Part shown: piece by piece, positions 46,189 through 54,898 of the stretch
Numbering within the stretch: the stretch's first letter is position 1
Layout: each line of letters opens with the position of its first letter
Source: Pseudoalteromonas xiamenensis
Lineage (GTDB): Bacteria; Pseudomonadota; Gammaproteobacteria; Enterobacterales; Alteromonadaceae
Reading direction: 5' to 3' (one strand)
NCBI RefSeq assembly: GCF_042431545.1
Contig: NZ_JBHLYX010000001.1
Length of the DNA stretch: 64,000 nucleotides
The notes under the pieces: model-generated
What the model was told of the DNA's origin: nothing
Databases searched by the model: none
The model's input: the letters and a program-made list of their open reading frames with translations, nothing else
Made by a program: the position numbers and the translations under genes

Positions 46189-46566
46189 CGAGCAATTCAC
46201 GAATCGAATATTGTGTTGCTTGGTATTGGTATCGAAAAGACTTGAATAGTCAATCATGCTAAGCAACATTTCACCCAGTTCTATTGATCTCTTTTCCCTG
46301 CCAAATTGCAAATGCCTTAACAGGTCATACCAGAGTAAAAGCCTTTTAATACAAAGATGTACTGAAATCTTTCCAGTTAAATAGGGCAATTTCATGGTTA
46401 TTCGACTAGGATTAGTTGAATAACACTTTACGTTAACGTAAAGTGGCGAAAGCTTTAATTTAATAATTATGCATTTGCCGCACAGATTATCCTTACAAAA
46501 TAGCGGATAGAAGTTCAGCTGAATTTTTAGTTGCAGAATAATCGTGACAACAAAAGAAGGTAGGTT
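46189..46566. other. Intergenic region upstream of the branched-chain dehydrogenase operon
   Basis: No gene is supported in these 378 bases; a short minus-strand frame has no recognisable features. The part nearest the operon holds a 22-bp palindrome within a promoter-like sequence (46416-46445). No terminator is seen after astE. Confidence 0.6.
46416..46445 (+). promoter_or_regulatory. LiuR-like operator within the bkd promoter
   Basis: A perfect 22-bp palindrome (46424-46445, core TTTACGTTAACGTAAA) sits between TTGAAT (46416-46421) and TAAAGT (46439-46444), which are 17 bases apart. As I recall it, this resembles the motif of LiuR, the MerR-family regulator of branched-chain amino acid breakdown in gammaproteobacteria. 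The target genes fit. Confidence 0.65.
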
Positions 46567-47784
46567 ATGACTAACCCCAATAACGTTTCGCTAAATCTGA
46601 GTCACGCGCTTGAATTTATCGATGGTCATGCGCTAAACATTCCAACTATTACGTTACTTGATCAAAATGGTAACTTAATCGATGGTGCGCACGCGCCTGA
46701 GCTCGATAAAGACACCGCGCTTCGTATTTATGACACAATGCGTTTTATTCGCCTTCTTGATGAGCGTATGCAAGCGGCGCAACGTCAAGGACGTATTAGT
46801 TTTTACATGCAATGTTTAGGTGAAGAAGCTGCTGTAACGGCAAGTGCAGCGGCGCTTAAAGACGCAGATATGATTATGGCCCAGTATCGAGAGCAAGCTG
46901 CACTCGCTTACCGAGGATTTACATTAGAGCAGTTCATGAACCAAATGTTCTCGAACGAGAAAGATTTGGGTAAAGGCCGTCAAATGCCCATCCATTACGG
47001 CTCTAACGAACTAAACTACCTCACTATTTCATCACCTCTCGGTACGCAAATACCGCAAGCAACCGGCTATGCATACGGTCAGAAACTAAAGCACATTGAC
47101 GCGAAAACAGGCGAGTTAAACTCGCAAATTGATGCAGTCACGATTTGTTATTTTGGTGAGGGCGCTGCATCGGAAGGTGATTTCCATGCTGGTCTAAACA
47201 TGGCGGCGGTACACGGTTCACCTGTAATCTTCTTTGCGCGCAATAACGGTTATGCAATCTCAACACCAGCCGATGAGCAATTTAAAGGTGATGGGATCGC
47301 GGCACGTGGCGTTGGCTACGGCATCAAAACAATTCGAGTGGATGGCGGCGATGCGCTTGCTGTTTACGCGGCAACGAAGTTGGCAAGAGAAATAGCAAGT
47401 AAGAACGGTGAGCCGGTTCTGATTGAATCCATCGCTTATCGCCTTGGTGCTCACTCAACATCAGACGACCCATCGGGTTATCGTAGTAAAGACGAAGAAG
47501 CACAATTTAGAGACAACTGCCCAATCGAACGGTTTAAGAAATGGCTACTTAACCAAGGTTGGCTTGATCTTAGTGAAGACGAAGCTGTCAAAGAAAAGCT
47601 TCGTGAAGACATCCTTAACGCACTTAAAGTGGCAGAGAAAGTTGCAAAACCACCACTAGAAGATTTGATTTCAGACGTGTATGACACGCCAATCCCAGCG
47701 CTTCAAAAACAATACGAAGAACTAAAAGAGCACATTTTGCAGAATCCAGATGCGTATCCAACAACCGCAGGGAGAATTAAATAA
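46567..47784 (+). CDS. bkdA1: Branched-chain 2-oxoacid dehydrogenase E1 alpha subunit
   Basis: This is the thiamine-diphosphate E1 alpha subunit that decarboxylates the 2-oxoacids of valine, leucine and isoleucine. The 405 residues show YFGEGAASEGDFHAGLNMAA (ThDP/Mg site) and NNGYAISTPADEQFKGDGIA, then AYRLGAHSTSDDPSGYRS. All are much closer to branched-chain E1 alpha (mitochondrial BCKDHA type) than to pyruvate E1 alpha. AAGG lies before the ATG. Its TAA overlaps the ATG of the E1 beta gene (TAATG). The upstream LiuR-like site supports the branched-chain assignment. Confidence 0.92.
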   Translation: MTNPNNVSLNLSHALEFIDGHALNIPTITLLDQNGNLIDGAHAPELDKDTALRIYDTMRFIRLLDERMQAAQRQGRISFYMQCLGEEAAVTASAAALKDADMIMAQYREQAALAYRGFTLEQFMNQMFSNEKDLGKGRQMPIHYGSNELNYLTISSPLGTQIPQATGYAYGQKLKHIDAKTGELNSQIDAVTICYFGEGAASEGDFHAGLNMAAVHGSPVIFFARNNGYAISTPADEQFKGDGIAARGVGYGIKTIRVDGGDALAVYAATKLAREIASKNGEPVLIESIAYRLGAHSTSDDPSGYRSKDEEAQFRDNCPIERFKKWLLNQGWLDLSEDEAVKEKLREDILNALKVAEKVAKPPLEDLISDVYDTPIPALQKQYEELKEHILQNPDAYPTTAGRIK

Positions 47785-48761
47785 TGGCTAAAATGAACAT
47801 GCTACACGCCATTAACTCGGCGTTGGATATCACGATGTCAGAACACCCGCAAGCGTGTATTTTCGGTGAAGACGTGGGTTATTTCGGTGGCGTATTTAGA
47901 GCGACATCCGGCCTTCAAGAAAAATACGGAAAGCACCGTGTGTTTAACACACCGCTTACGGAACAAGGCATTCTTGGCTTTGCAAATGGTTTAGCCGCAT
48001 TTGGCGCACCGGCGCTTGCTGAGATTCAGTTCGCAGACTACATTTTCCCAGCGTTTGACCAAATCGTAAACGAGTCAGCAAAATTCCGTTACCGCAGTGG
48101 TAATGAATTTAACGTGGGTAACTTAACCATTCGTACGCCATATGGTGGTGGTATCGCTGGTGGTTTATACCACTCTCAATCGCCAGAAGCCTATTTCGCC
48201 CATACACCAGGTTTGAAGTTAGTTGTACCGCGTAACCCGTATCAAGCGAAAGGTTTGCTTCGTTCATGTATCAAAGACGACAACCCAGTTATTTTCTTTG
48301 AACCTAAACGTCTTTACCGCGCCTCAGTTGGTGAAGTTCCTGAGGACGATTACTCAATCCCATTAGGAAAAGCGGAAATTGTACGTGAAGGTAAAGACGT
48401 CACACTTCTTGCGTGGGGCGCGCAAATGGAAATTCTTGAGCAAGCAGCAGACAAAGCAGAAGCGGCTGGTATTTCGTGTGAAGTGATAGACCTTAGAACT
48501 ATTTTACCTTGGGACGTTGAAACGATTGCGCAATCTGTAATGAAGACTGGTCGTTTAGTCATTAGCCATGAAGCTCCGATTACAAACGGTTTCGGTGCTG
48601 AAATCGCGGCGACAATTCAACAAGAGTGTTTCTTACATCTTGAATCGCCTATTCTTCGTGTGTGTGGTCTTGATACACCGTACCCACTGGCGCTCGAGAA
48701 AGAATACGTTCCGGACGCATTGAAAATTTTCGCTGCAATCAAAAAGTCAGTCGAGTTTTAA
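47784..48761 (+). CDS. bkdA2: Branched-chain 2-oxoacid dehydrogenase E1 beta subunit
   Basis: E1 beta pairs with E1 alpha to form the active site. The 325 residues begin MNMLHAINSALDITMSEHP. They contain FGEDVGYFGGVFRATSGLQ and PLTEQGILGFANGLAAFG, typical of branched-chain E1 beta, and the conserved RTPYGGGIAGGLYHSQSPEA. The gene is coupled to bkdA1 by a 1-base overlap and is followed 9 bases later by the E2 gene. Confidence 0.93.
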   Translation: MAKMNMLHAINSALDITMSEHPQACIFGEDVGYFGGVFRATSGLQEKYGKHRVFNTPLTEQGILGFANGLAAFGAPALAEIQFADYIFPAFDQIVNESAKFRYRSGNEFNVGNLTIRTPYGGGIAGGLYHSQSPEAYFAHTPGLKLVVPRNPYQAKGLLRSCIKDDNPVIFFEPKRLYRASVGEVPEDDYSIPLGKAEIVREGKDVTLLAWGAQMEILEQAADKAEAAGISCEVIDLRTILPWDVETIAQSVMKTGRLVISHEAPITNGFGAEIAATIQQECFLHLESPILRVCGLDTPYPLALEKEYVPDALKIFAAIKKSVEF

Positions 48762-48770
48762 GGAGTTCTC

Positions 48771-50327
48771 ATGGCACAAGATTTTATCTTACCAGATATT
48801 GGTGAAGGCATCGTAGAGTGTGAAATCGTTGAGTGGCTTGTTGCAGTTGGTGAAGAAGTTAAAGAAGACCAGCCTATTTGTGATGTGATGACTGACAAGG
48901 CATTAGTGCAAATTCCAGCGGTTCATGACGGTGTGATCACAAAGTTGTATTACGACAAAGGTGCAATCGCAAAGGTACATTCTCCACTATTTGAAATGAA
49001 TGTGGCCGGCCAAGTTGTTGCGAATGACGACCTCGCAGCGGATGCGCCAGCGAGCACGAATGGTGCAATTGAAGATTTCATATTGCCTGATATCGGTGAA
49101 GGTATCGTGGAGTGTGAGATTGTTGAATGGCTCGTTGCGGAAGGGGACGAAATCAAAGAAGACCAAGCTGTTTGTGATGTGATGACTGACAAAGCGCTTG
49201 TGCAAATCCCTGCAAAATATGATGGCGTAGTTGAAAAACTCTATTACGCGAAAGGTGACATTGCTAAAGTGCACAGCCCACTTTTTCAAATGCGTGTTAC
49301 GCAAGCTGGACGCGTATCAAGTGCGCCAACGACAAAACCGGTCGTAGCAGAACCTGCAGTAGCGTCGACCACAAACGTCGCGACGAGTAATGCAACTATC
49401 GTTAACGAAAAAGCGGTGGCGTCACCTGCGGTACGTCGTAAAGCGCGTGAAGCGGGTGTTGATATCCGAATGGTGCCAGGCACAGGTAAAAATGGTCGAG
49501 TTTACAAAGAGGACATTGCGAACTTTCTGACAGGTCAAGTTGCACAGCAAACTAAGACAGTTGAAAAAACAGCAACCGAAGTTCAAAGCAGCACACACCA
49601 GACCAAATCAGTGGTTTCTGGCGGAAAACGCGTTGAGCCGATAAAAGGTATTAAGGCAGCGATGGCAAAACAGATGGTTGCATCTGTGTCTACGATTCCT
49701 CACTTTACCTTTAGTGATGAAATTGATCTAACGAATCTCATTGCGCTGCGTTCGGGTATGAAAGATCAATATGCGAAGCAAGGCGTGAAATTGACCATGA
49801 TGCCGTTTTTCATCAAAGCATTGTCGTTGGCAATTAAAGAATTCCCTGTATTGAATTCGCAAGTGAACGATGACTGCACTGAGCTCACGTACTTCGATGA
49901 CCATAATATTGGTATGGCGGTGGATTCGAAGATTGGTTTGCTCGTACCAAACATCAAAGGTTGCCAAAATAAATCTATCGTTGATGTAGCAAACGAAGTG
50001 ACCCGTTTAACCGAAGCGGCACGTGATGGTCGTGTTTCACCGGATGACCTGAAAGGTGGCACAATTTCCATTTCCAACATCGGTGCAATAGGTGGGACAA
50101 CGGCGACGCCTATCATCAATAAACCGGAAGTCGCGATAGTTGCGCTCGGTAAACTGCAGCATCTTCCTCGCTTTAACGACAAAGGTGAAGTGGAAGCCCG
50201 CGCGATTATGCAAGTGAGCTGGTCTGGTGATCACCGAGTGATTGATGGTGGCACCATTGCAAGATTCAACAATCTTTGGAAGGCCTATCTTGAAGAGCCA
50301 GCCAAGATGATGATGGCGATGAGCTAA
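48771..50327 (+). CDS. bkdB: Branched-chain 2-oxoacid dehydrogenase E2 with two lipoyl domains
   Basis: E2 transfers the branched acyl group to CoA. The 518 residues have two lipoyl domains (about 3-76 and 101-174), each with DVMTDKALVQIPA (lipoyl lysines 43 and 141). They are 84% identical over 73 residues by hand count. An E1/E3-binding domain (SPAVRRKAREAGVDI) and a catalytic domain ending in SGDHRVIDGGT (HxxxDG) follow. AAGGAG is before the ATG. The E3 gene is not in this operon. Confidence 0.94.
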   Translation: MAQDFILPDIGEGIVECEIVEWLVAVGEEVKEDQPICDVMTDKALVQIPAVHDGVITKLYYDKGAIAKVHSPLFEMNVAGQVVANDDLAADAPASTNGAIEDFILPDIGEGIVECEIVEWLVAEGDEIKEDQAVCDVMTDKALVQIPAKYDGVVEKLYYAKGDIAKVHSPLFQMRVTQAGRVSSAPTTKPVVAEPAVASTTNVATSNATIVNEKAVASPAVRRKAREAGVDIRMVPGTGKNGRVYKEDIANFLTGQVAQQTKTVEKTATEVQSSTHQTKSVVSGGKRVEPIKGIKAAMAKQMVASVSTIPHFTFSDEIDLTNLIALRSGMKDQYAKQGVKLTMMPFFIKALSLAIKEFPVLNSQVNDDCTELTYFDDHNIGMAVDSKIGLLVPNIKGCQNKSIVDVANEVTRLTEAARDGRVSPDDLKGGTISISNIGAIGGTTATPIINKPEVAIVALGKLQHLPRFNDKGEVEARAIMQVSWSGDHRVIDGGTIARFNNLWKAYLEEPAKMMMAMS

Positions 50328-50332
50328 AAATG

Positions 50333-50357
50333 AAAAAGGAGCGAAAGCTCCTTTTTT
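50333..50357 (+). terminator. Intrinsic terminator of the bkd operon
   Basis: AAAAAGGAGC, loop GAAA, GCTCCTTTTTT lies 5 bases after the E2 stop codon. Confidence 0.94.
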
Positions 50358-50416
50358 GTTGCACATATCCATTGTTATCATGTGCTTTGAATATAAAAGA
50401 ATAAGAGAAACTTGCT

Positions 50417-51001
50417 ATGACACAAATTCAGGTTGTGACCGGTGCGCAAATTAGCGAATTTTTAGATGCGTTAGCAGTACTGCGTATAGCCATCTTCCGA
50501 GACTTCCCGTATTTGTATGATGGTACACTTGAGTATGAAAAATCCTATTTAAGTACGTATGCTAAAAGTAATGGCGCCCTTGTTGTACTTATTCTTGATG
50601 ATGGCAAAGTGGTGGGGGCATCCACAGGCTTACCTTTAAGTGAAGAAACAATTGAGTTCAAACAACCGTTTATTGATGCAGGTTACAACGTCGACGAGAT
50701 CTTTTATTGTGCCGAATCTGTGTTACTTCCTGCATATCGGGGACGTGGATTGGGAAAGCGCTTTTTTGAAGAGCGAGAAGCGCATGCAAAGCAAATCGAG
50801 GGAATGAAACACGTTTGTTTTTGTGCTGTTGTGCGAGAGGAACAACACCCGTTAAAACCGAGTGATTATAAAACTCTAGATCCTTTTTGGATGTCGCAAG
50901 GTTATTCAAAAACGAGACTGACGTGTGAGTATGTTTGGCAGGATATCGATAAATCAGTAGATACCGCAAAAACGATGCAATTTTGGATGAAGTCACTGTG
51001 A
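50417..51001 (+). CDS. GNAT family N-acetyltransferase
   Basis: The 194-residue protein has the GNAT fold: an N-terminal LAVLRIAIFRDFPYLYDG, a central GALVVLILDDGKVVGASTG strand pair, and the acetyl-CoA loop LPAYRGRGLGKRFFEEREAHA. The substrate is not known. Its TGA overlaps the ATG of the next gene (TGATG), so it is translated together with the amidohydrolase. In other bacteria these two activities occur fused in one protein, which supports a joint pathway. Confidence 0.88.
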   Translation: MTQIQVVTGAQISEFLDALAVLRIAIFRDFPYLYDGTLEYEKSYLSTYAKSNGALVVLILDDGKVVGASTGLPLSEETIEFKQPFIDAGYNVDEIFYCAESVLLPAYRGRGLGKRFFEEREAHAKQIEGMKHVCFCAVVREEQHPLKPSDYKTLDPFWMSQGYSKTRLTCEYVWQDIDKSVDTAKTMQFWMKSL

Positions 51002-51891
51002 TGGATATTTCAAAACAAACCTCGTTTAAAGTTGCAGCCGCACAGTATCCGGTGTCGGCCTGGCGAAGCTGGGATGAATACAAAGACAATGCAGAGCTAT
51101 GGTGCCAAAAAGCGGTAGATGAAGGCGCTCAGATACTCCTATTTCCTGAGTATGCAGCGATGGAACTTTCGTCGCTATTGGATCCTTTGATAAGCTCTGA
51201 TTTGCACAAACAACTACCAGCGTTACAACAGTTTTTGAGTCAATTCACAGCACTTTTTGAAAAGCTTGCCATTATGCATCAAGTGCTAATTCAACCGGGT
51301 ACGTTTCCTGTTTTGAACGGTGCTGGCGAATATCGTAATCGAGCCTTTTTGTTCGGACCAGAAGGATTAATTGGTTATCAAGATAAGTTGCAAATGACGC
51401 GTTTCGAGCTCGAGAGTTGGAATATTTCCGCGGGCGCGAAAATCAACACTTTTACTACTCATTTGGGCGTAGTAGCGATTGCGATTTGTTATGACAGCGA
51501 ATTTCCTTTATTGGTGAGGCAACAGGTAGAGGCTGGTGCTGAGGTTATTTTGGTACCCAGTTGCACAGATACCTTGGCTGGTTTTCATCGCGTCAAAGTT
51601 GGGTCTCAAGCCCGAGCTTTGGAAAACCAAATTTATGTGGTGCAATCGTGTACCGTTGGCGATGCACCTTGGTCACCTGCGCTAGATATAAATATAGGCG
51701 CTGCCGCTATTTATGAACCCATCGACATAGGCTTTAAACCAACGGGAATTCAAGTAATTGGAAACCTAAATGTACCTCAGTGGGTATTTGGCACATGCGA
51801 TTTAACAAAAATCAGACAGGTAAGACAGTCAGGCCAAGTATTAAATCATCGCGATTGGTCGAAACAAGTTCGTTTTAACCCTTCACGGTAA
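51001..51891 (+). CDS. Carbon-nitrogen hydrolase (nitrilase superfamily amidase)
   Basis: The ATG at 51001 gives 296 residues. The catalytic triad of the superfamily is visible: Glu in LFPEYAAMEL, Lys in YQDKLQMTRFE and Cys in IAICYDSEFP. These enzymes cleave amide bonds; the substrate here is unknown. An in-frame TTG 18 bases upstream is less likely because the ATG overlaps the GNAT stop. There is no clear terminator after it; it converges on the metal transporter gene. Confidence 0.92.
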   Translation: MDISKQTSFKVAAAQYPVSAWRSWDEYKDNAELWCQKAVDEGAQILLFPEYAAMELSSLLDPLISSDLHKQLPALQQFLSQFTALFEKLAIMHQVLIQPGTFPVLNGAGEYRNRAFLFGPEGLIGYQDKLQMTRFELESWNISAGAKINTFTTHLGVVAIAICYDSEFPLLVRQQVEAGAEVILVPSCTDTLAGFHRVKVGSQARALENQIYVVQSCTVGDAPWSPALDINIGAAAIYEPIDIGFKPTGIQVIGNLNVPQWVFGTCDLTKIRQVRQSGQVLNHRDWSKQVRFNPSR

Positions 51892-51912
51892 GAAGGACTG
51901 ACCTCTCTGATT

Positions 51913-53073
51913 TTAAATACCAAACACACCGTATGAAACATAGCCAACGACCAATGAAGGTATAAAAGTCAATATCGATGCCAAGATAGCCGCTTTTGGC
52001 GCGAGGGCAATCGCTGGAAACAATGCATCGCCATCGTTACTGATTGCATTGGCTGCCAACGCGCTAAATGGCAGTAAGCCTTGCAAATACATTGATGTGA
52101 GAATAATTTGGGGACCGCAGCCAGGAATAAGGCCAATAATCGCACCTAGCAGTGGGGCAAATATACCGTGTGCCGTAAACCATTGTTTAAAATCAAATTG
52201 CGTTAAGTTTTCTAAGAAAGCGAAGGCAATAAAACTGCTCAAAACGATAACAGAAATAAAATGAGTTTCTTTAGAAATCAAAGCAAAATGTTTTGTTGTA
52301 CTGTCATGCGACGGCACTTCTCGATACGCCTCGCTGTTTGCTGGCGTGATTGCCCAGAGTAAAGAAATAGCAAAGCAACATGCTACTCCAACCAAGTCAA
52401 TATAAGGTTTGAACGCCCCAAATTCCCAATTTAGTGCGCTGAGCAACGCGATTGCAAGAGCAGGGAAGAGCGTCCACTGCCAAAATCGACCTGCAATGGA
52501 TTGCAAGTACTGTGGTGTTGATATCGCGAGTGGAAAATCGATTTCTAAGGAGGCACTGTACTGCTGAGTAGGAAGCACTTTATTTGCAACAAACCCACTA
52601 AGTACACCGGTGATCAAACCAATAGTCATAATTGAAAATGCTGTTAGCGGTTGTTGTGCAAGTAACAGAAAGGCGGCATCACCCATCGTTGCGACGAGCA
52701 CGGCAACGACAGCACCGAAACTTGCTTGATTCTTGGTGTACTGCGTTACAACGACAATCGCACCACCGCATCCGGGTAATATACCAAGTATTGCAGCAAC
52801 AACAATTTCAAGCGTTGGGTTTTGCAACGCTAAATAGCCAAGTTCAAATTGATTAAAGCGTTTACTCAATTGATGATACAGATAAAGCGTAGCCGCGACA
52901 AACACGCTAACTTGATAGTAAGCATCGGCAAGTGCGGATACAACAACGGTTCGCGTATCGGAGTGGATTATTAAGACAGCAAGGATTGCAGGCAGCATAA
53001 GTTTGATGCTAAACAACGAACGGTCAACGCGTCGGGCAGGGGCTTTAACTAAATTAGCGGTGGTTGAATTCAT
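51913..53073 (-). CDS. Putative manganese/heavy-metal exporter (ArsP_2/DUF2899-like, ten membrane segments)
   Basis: The ATG at 53073 gives 386 residues with about ten membrane segments and no large soluble part. The protein is an internal repeat: the first half has ILGILPGCGGAIVVVTQY and later ATMGDAAFLLLAQ; the second has IIGLIPGCGPQIILTSMY and later SNDGDALFPAIAL. This pattern is that of the putative ten-helix heavy-metal exporter family, whose relatives are named putative manganese transporters. A perfect Fur box stands 47 bases before the ATG, so control by metal is likely. Substrate and direction are inferred from the family. No good ribosome site is seen. Confidence 0.78.
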   Translation of the reverse strand: MNSTTANLVKAPARRVDRSLFSIKLMLPAILAVLIIHSDTRTVVVSALADAYYQVSVFVAATLYLYHQLSKRFNQFELGYLALQNPTLEIVVAAILGILPGCGGAIVVVTQYTKNQASFGAVVAVLVATMGDAAFLLLAQQPLTAFSIMTIGLITGVLSGFVANKVLPTQQYSASLEIDFPLAISTPQYLQSIAGRFWQWTLFPALAIALLSALNWEFGAFKPYIDLVGVACCFAISLLWAITPANSEAYREVPSHDSTTKHFALISKETHFISVIVLSSFIAFAFLENLTQFDFKQWFTAHGIFAPLLGAIIGLIPGCGPQIILTSMYLQGLLPFSALAANAISNDGDALFPAIALAPKAAILASILTFIPSLVVGYVSYGVFGI

Positions 53074-53119
53074 AAAAAATATAGCGCAATAGTAGAACAC
53101 CATTGCACTATATTTCAAA

Positions 53120-53134
53120 TGATAATGATTATCA
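53120..53134 (-). promoter_or_regulatory. Fur box upstream of the metal transporter
   Basis: TGATAATGATTATCA is a perfect 7-1-7 inverted repeat of the Fur type. Extended on the minus strand it matches 15 of 19 positions of the classical consensus. It lies between the end of the peptidase gene and the transporter start. Confidence 0.85.
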
Positions 53135-53154
53135 ATCGTAAAAATAAATCAGTG

Positions 53155-54789
53155 TTATTGCTTTCTTTGGAACTCGGAAGTAGCTTGCCACGTTGGCCAC
53201 TCCTTTTGTTCGGAAACGTCATAACCTACTTGGAAAAACAACTGTAGGTCTTGGACAGCGCCAGATAAATCCCATTCATCACGGTAACGATCGCAAGGCT
53301 GGTGATAGCAACCTTTAAGTACAAGACTCATGCGTTTTCGGTAATTCGCCGTGGCTTCATCGCGAGGGGTTGTTCCGCCACCCGCGTACATTGCAGGTAC
53401 GCCCATGTTCGCAAACGCAAAATGATCTGAACGGTAGTATCCACCAGATGCAGGATGCGGGTCTCCAGCCACAGTTCTATTTTGGGCTTTTGCTGCAGTT
53501 GCTAATGTGTTGTCTAAAGACGACTTGCCAATACCCACTACATTAATATCTGTGACTTTACCAAGTAGGTTTAAACTGTCCATATTGATATTAGCTACGG
53601 TTTGATTGGCCGGGATAACAGGGTGAGCAGCATAAAATTTTGAGCCAAGTAAACCTTGCTCTTCAGCGGTTACCGCTAAAAAGGTAATCGAACGAGATGG
53701 CTTCTTCGCAAGCGAAGTAAACGCTTCAGCGACTTCAATTAAGCCAGCTGTACCTGATGCATTATCGTGCGCACCGTTATAAATGTTGTCACCCTTGCGG
53801 TTTGGATCGGTACCTAAGTGGTCCCAGTGCGCGCTGTAAATTACATGCTCAGCGGGTGTTTCGCTGCCAGGTAAAGTCGCGATGAAATTGTAAGAGGTTG
53901 ATTTTTTGATTTTGCTTTTGACAGTAATCGAGGCATCTAGACCTTTAAGGTCAGTGTGGTATGCACCCATCGCAGCTTTCGCTTTTTCTTGGTCGAAATC
54001 CAATCCTGCTTTTGAAAATAGTTCTTTAGCTACATCAACAGTGACCCAACCTTCGACTGCGACTCTGTCCATATTATTGTTTTCTTTTTGGAATCCAAAT
54101 TGTGGGCCACTCCAAGAATTCTCAACCACACTCCATGGATAAGATGCTGGTGCAGTTTCGTGAATAATAATGGCACCTGCAGCGCCTTGACGACTTGCTT
54201 CTTCGAACTTATAAGTCCAGCGCCCGTAGTACGTCATCGCATCGCCGGTAAAGACCGCTGGATCTTTTGTCGCAAAACCAGGGTCATTAACGAGCATTAC
54301 AACCGTTTTACCCTTTACATCAAGGCCTTCATAGTCGTTCCAGTTGTATTCTGGCGCGTTAACACCATAACCTACGAACACAAGTTGCGATTTATCCAGT
54401 GATTGCAGTTCGCTAATACGTGCAGTGCCCATCACCATGTCTTTTTTATATTGGTAGTCTTTTCCGCCAATATTCAAACTCATGTTGGAGTCCGCTTCGA
54501 TTGAGACCAGCGGGACTTCTTGTAAATAACTGCCGTTATTACCTGGTACTAAGCCAAGCGCTTTAAATTGCTTAGTTAAATACCCCAGTGTGAGCTTTTC
54601 ACCTTCAGACGAAGGGGCACGGCCGCCAAACTCATCGGAAGCCAATACTTTAATGTGAGACGCAAGTTGTTCTGCATTGATGCTGCTATAGGCTTTCGCC
54701 ACCGCCGCATCATCGTTCATGCTTGTTGTGCTCGCACAGCCAGCTAAAATCGCAAGGCTTAGTGCGCTCAATGTCATTTTAATTTTCAT
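53155..54789 (-). CDS. M28-family metallopeptidase, lipoprotein
   Basis: The ATG at 54789 gives 544 residues. A lipoprotein signal peptide is clear (MKIKMTLSALSLAILAGCAS, lipobox LAGC). A PA-domain-like insert precedes the M28 catalytic part, which shows YSAHWDHLGTDP, GAHDNASGTAGLIEVAEAF, TAEEQGLLGSKFYA and SDHFAFANMGVPAMYAGGG (zinc ligands His, Asp, Glu, Asp, His). It is probably an aminopeptidase at the periplasmic face or outer membrane. The longer frame upstream lacks a signal peptide and is rejected. No strong terminator is seen downstream. Confidence 0.92.
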   Translation of the reverse strand: MKIKMTLSALSLAILAGCASTTSMNDDAAVAKAYSSINAEQLASHIKVLASDEFGGRAPSSEGEKLTLGYLTKQFKALGLVPGNNGSYLQEVPLVSIEADSNMSLNIGGKDYQYKKDMVMGTARISELQSLDKSQLVFVGYGVNAPEYNWNDYEGLDVKGKTVVMLVNDPGFATKDPAVFTGDAMTYYGRWTYKFEEASRQGAAGAIIIHETAPASYPWSVVENSWSGPQFGFQKENNNMDRVAVEGWVTVDVAKELFSKAGLDFDQEKAKAAMGAYHTDLKGLDASITVKSKIKKSTSYNFIATLPGSETPAEHVIYSAHWDHLGTDPNRKGDNIYNGAHDNASGTAGLIEVAEAFTSLAKKPSRSITFLAVTAEEQGLLGSKFYAAHPVIPANQTVANINMDSLNLLGKVTDINVVGIGKSSLDNTLATAAKAQNRTVAGDPHPASGGYYRSDHFAFANMGVPAMYAGGGTTPRDEATANYRKRMSLVLKGCYHQPCDRYRDEWDLSGAVQDLQLFFQVGYDVSEQKEWPTWQATSEFQRKQ

Positions 54790-54875
54790 GTTGTCGCTTC
54801 TTAGTGTGAAGGAACATTGATCTAAGCATATTTGAAAAAAGATTTCGAGAAACATGCTATGAAACACTTTGTAAT

Positions 54876-54898
54876 AGGTTAGGTTTAGGTTTAGGTTT
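54876..54898. repeat. Hexamer AGGTTT tandem repeat (about 3.8 copies)
   Basis: AGGTT is followed by three copies of AGGTTT, in the gap between the peptidase and DUF3025 genes. It lies near the expected -35 position of the DUF3025 promoter, whose -10 is TACAAT at 54915-54920. Confidence 0.7.

Noticed and set aside
46147..46395. Minus-strand frame in the gap after astE
   Set aside because: Overlaps astE, no recognisable domain, no ribosome site and no conserved pattern.
46567..50327. Interpretation as a pyruvate dehydrogenase E1alpha/E1beta/E2 operon
   Set aside because: The E1 alpha phosphorylation-loop region and the E2 sequence fit branched-chain enzymes better, and the upstream LiuR-like site agrees.
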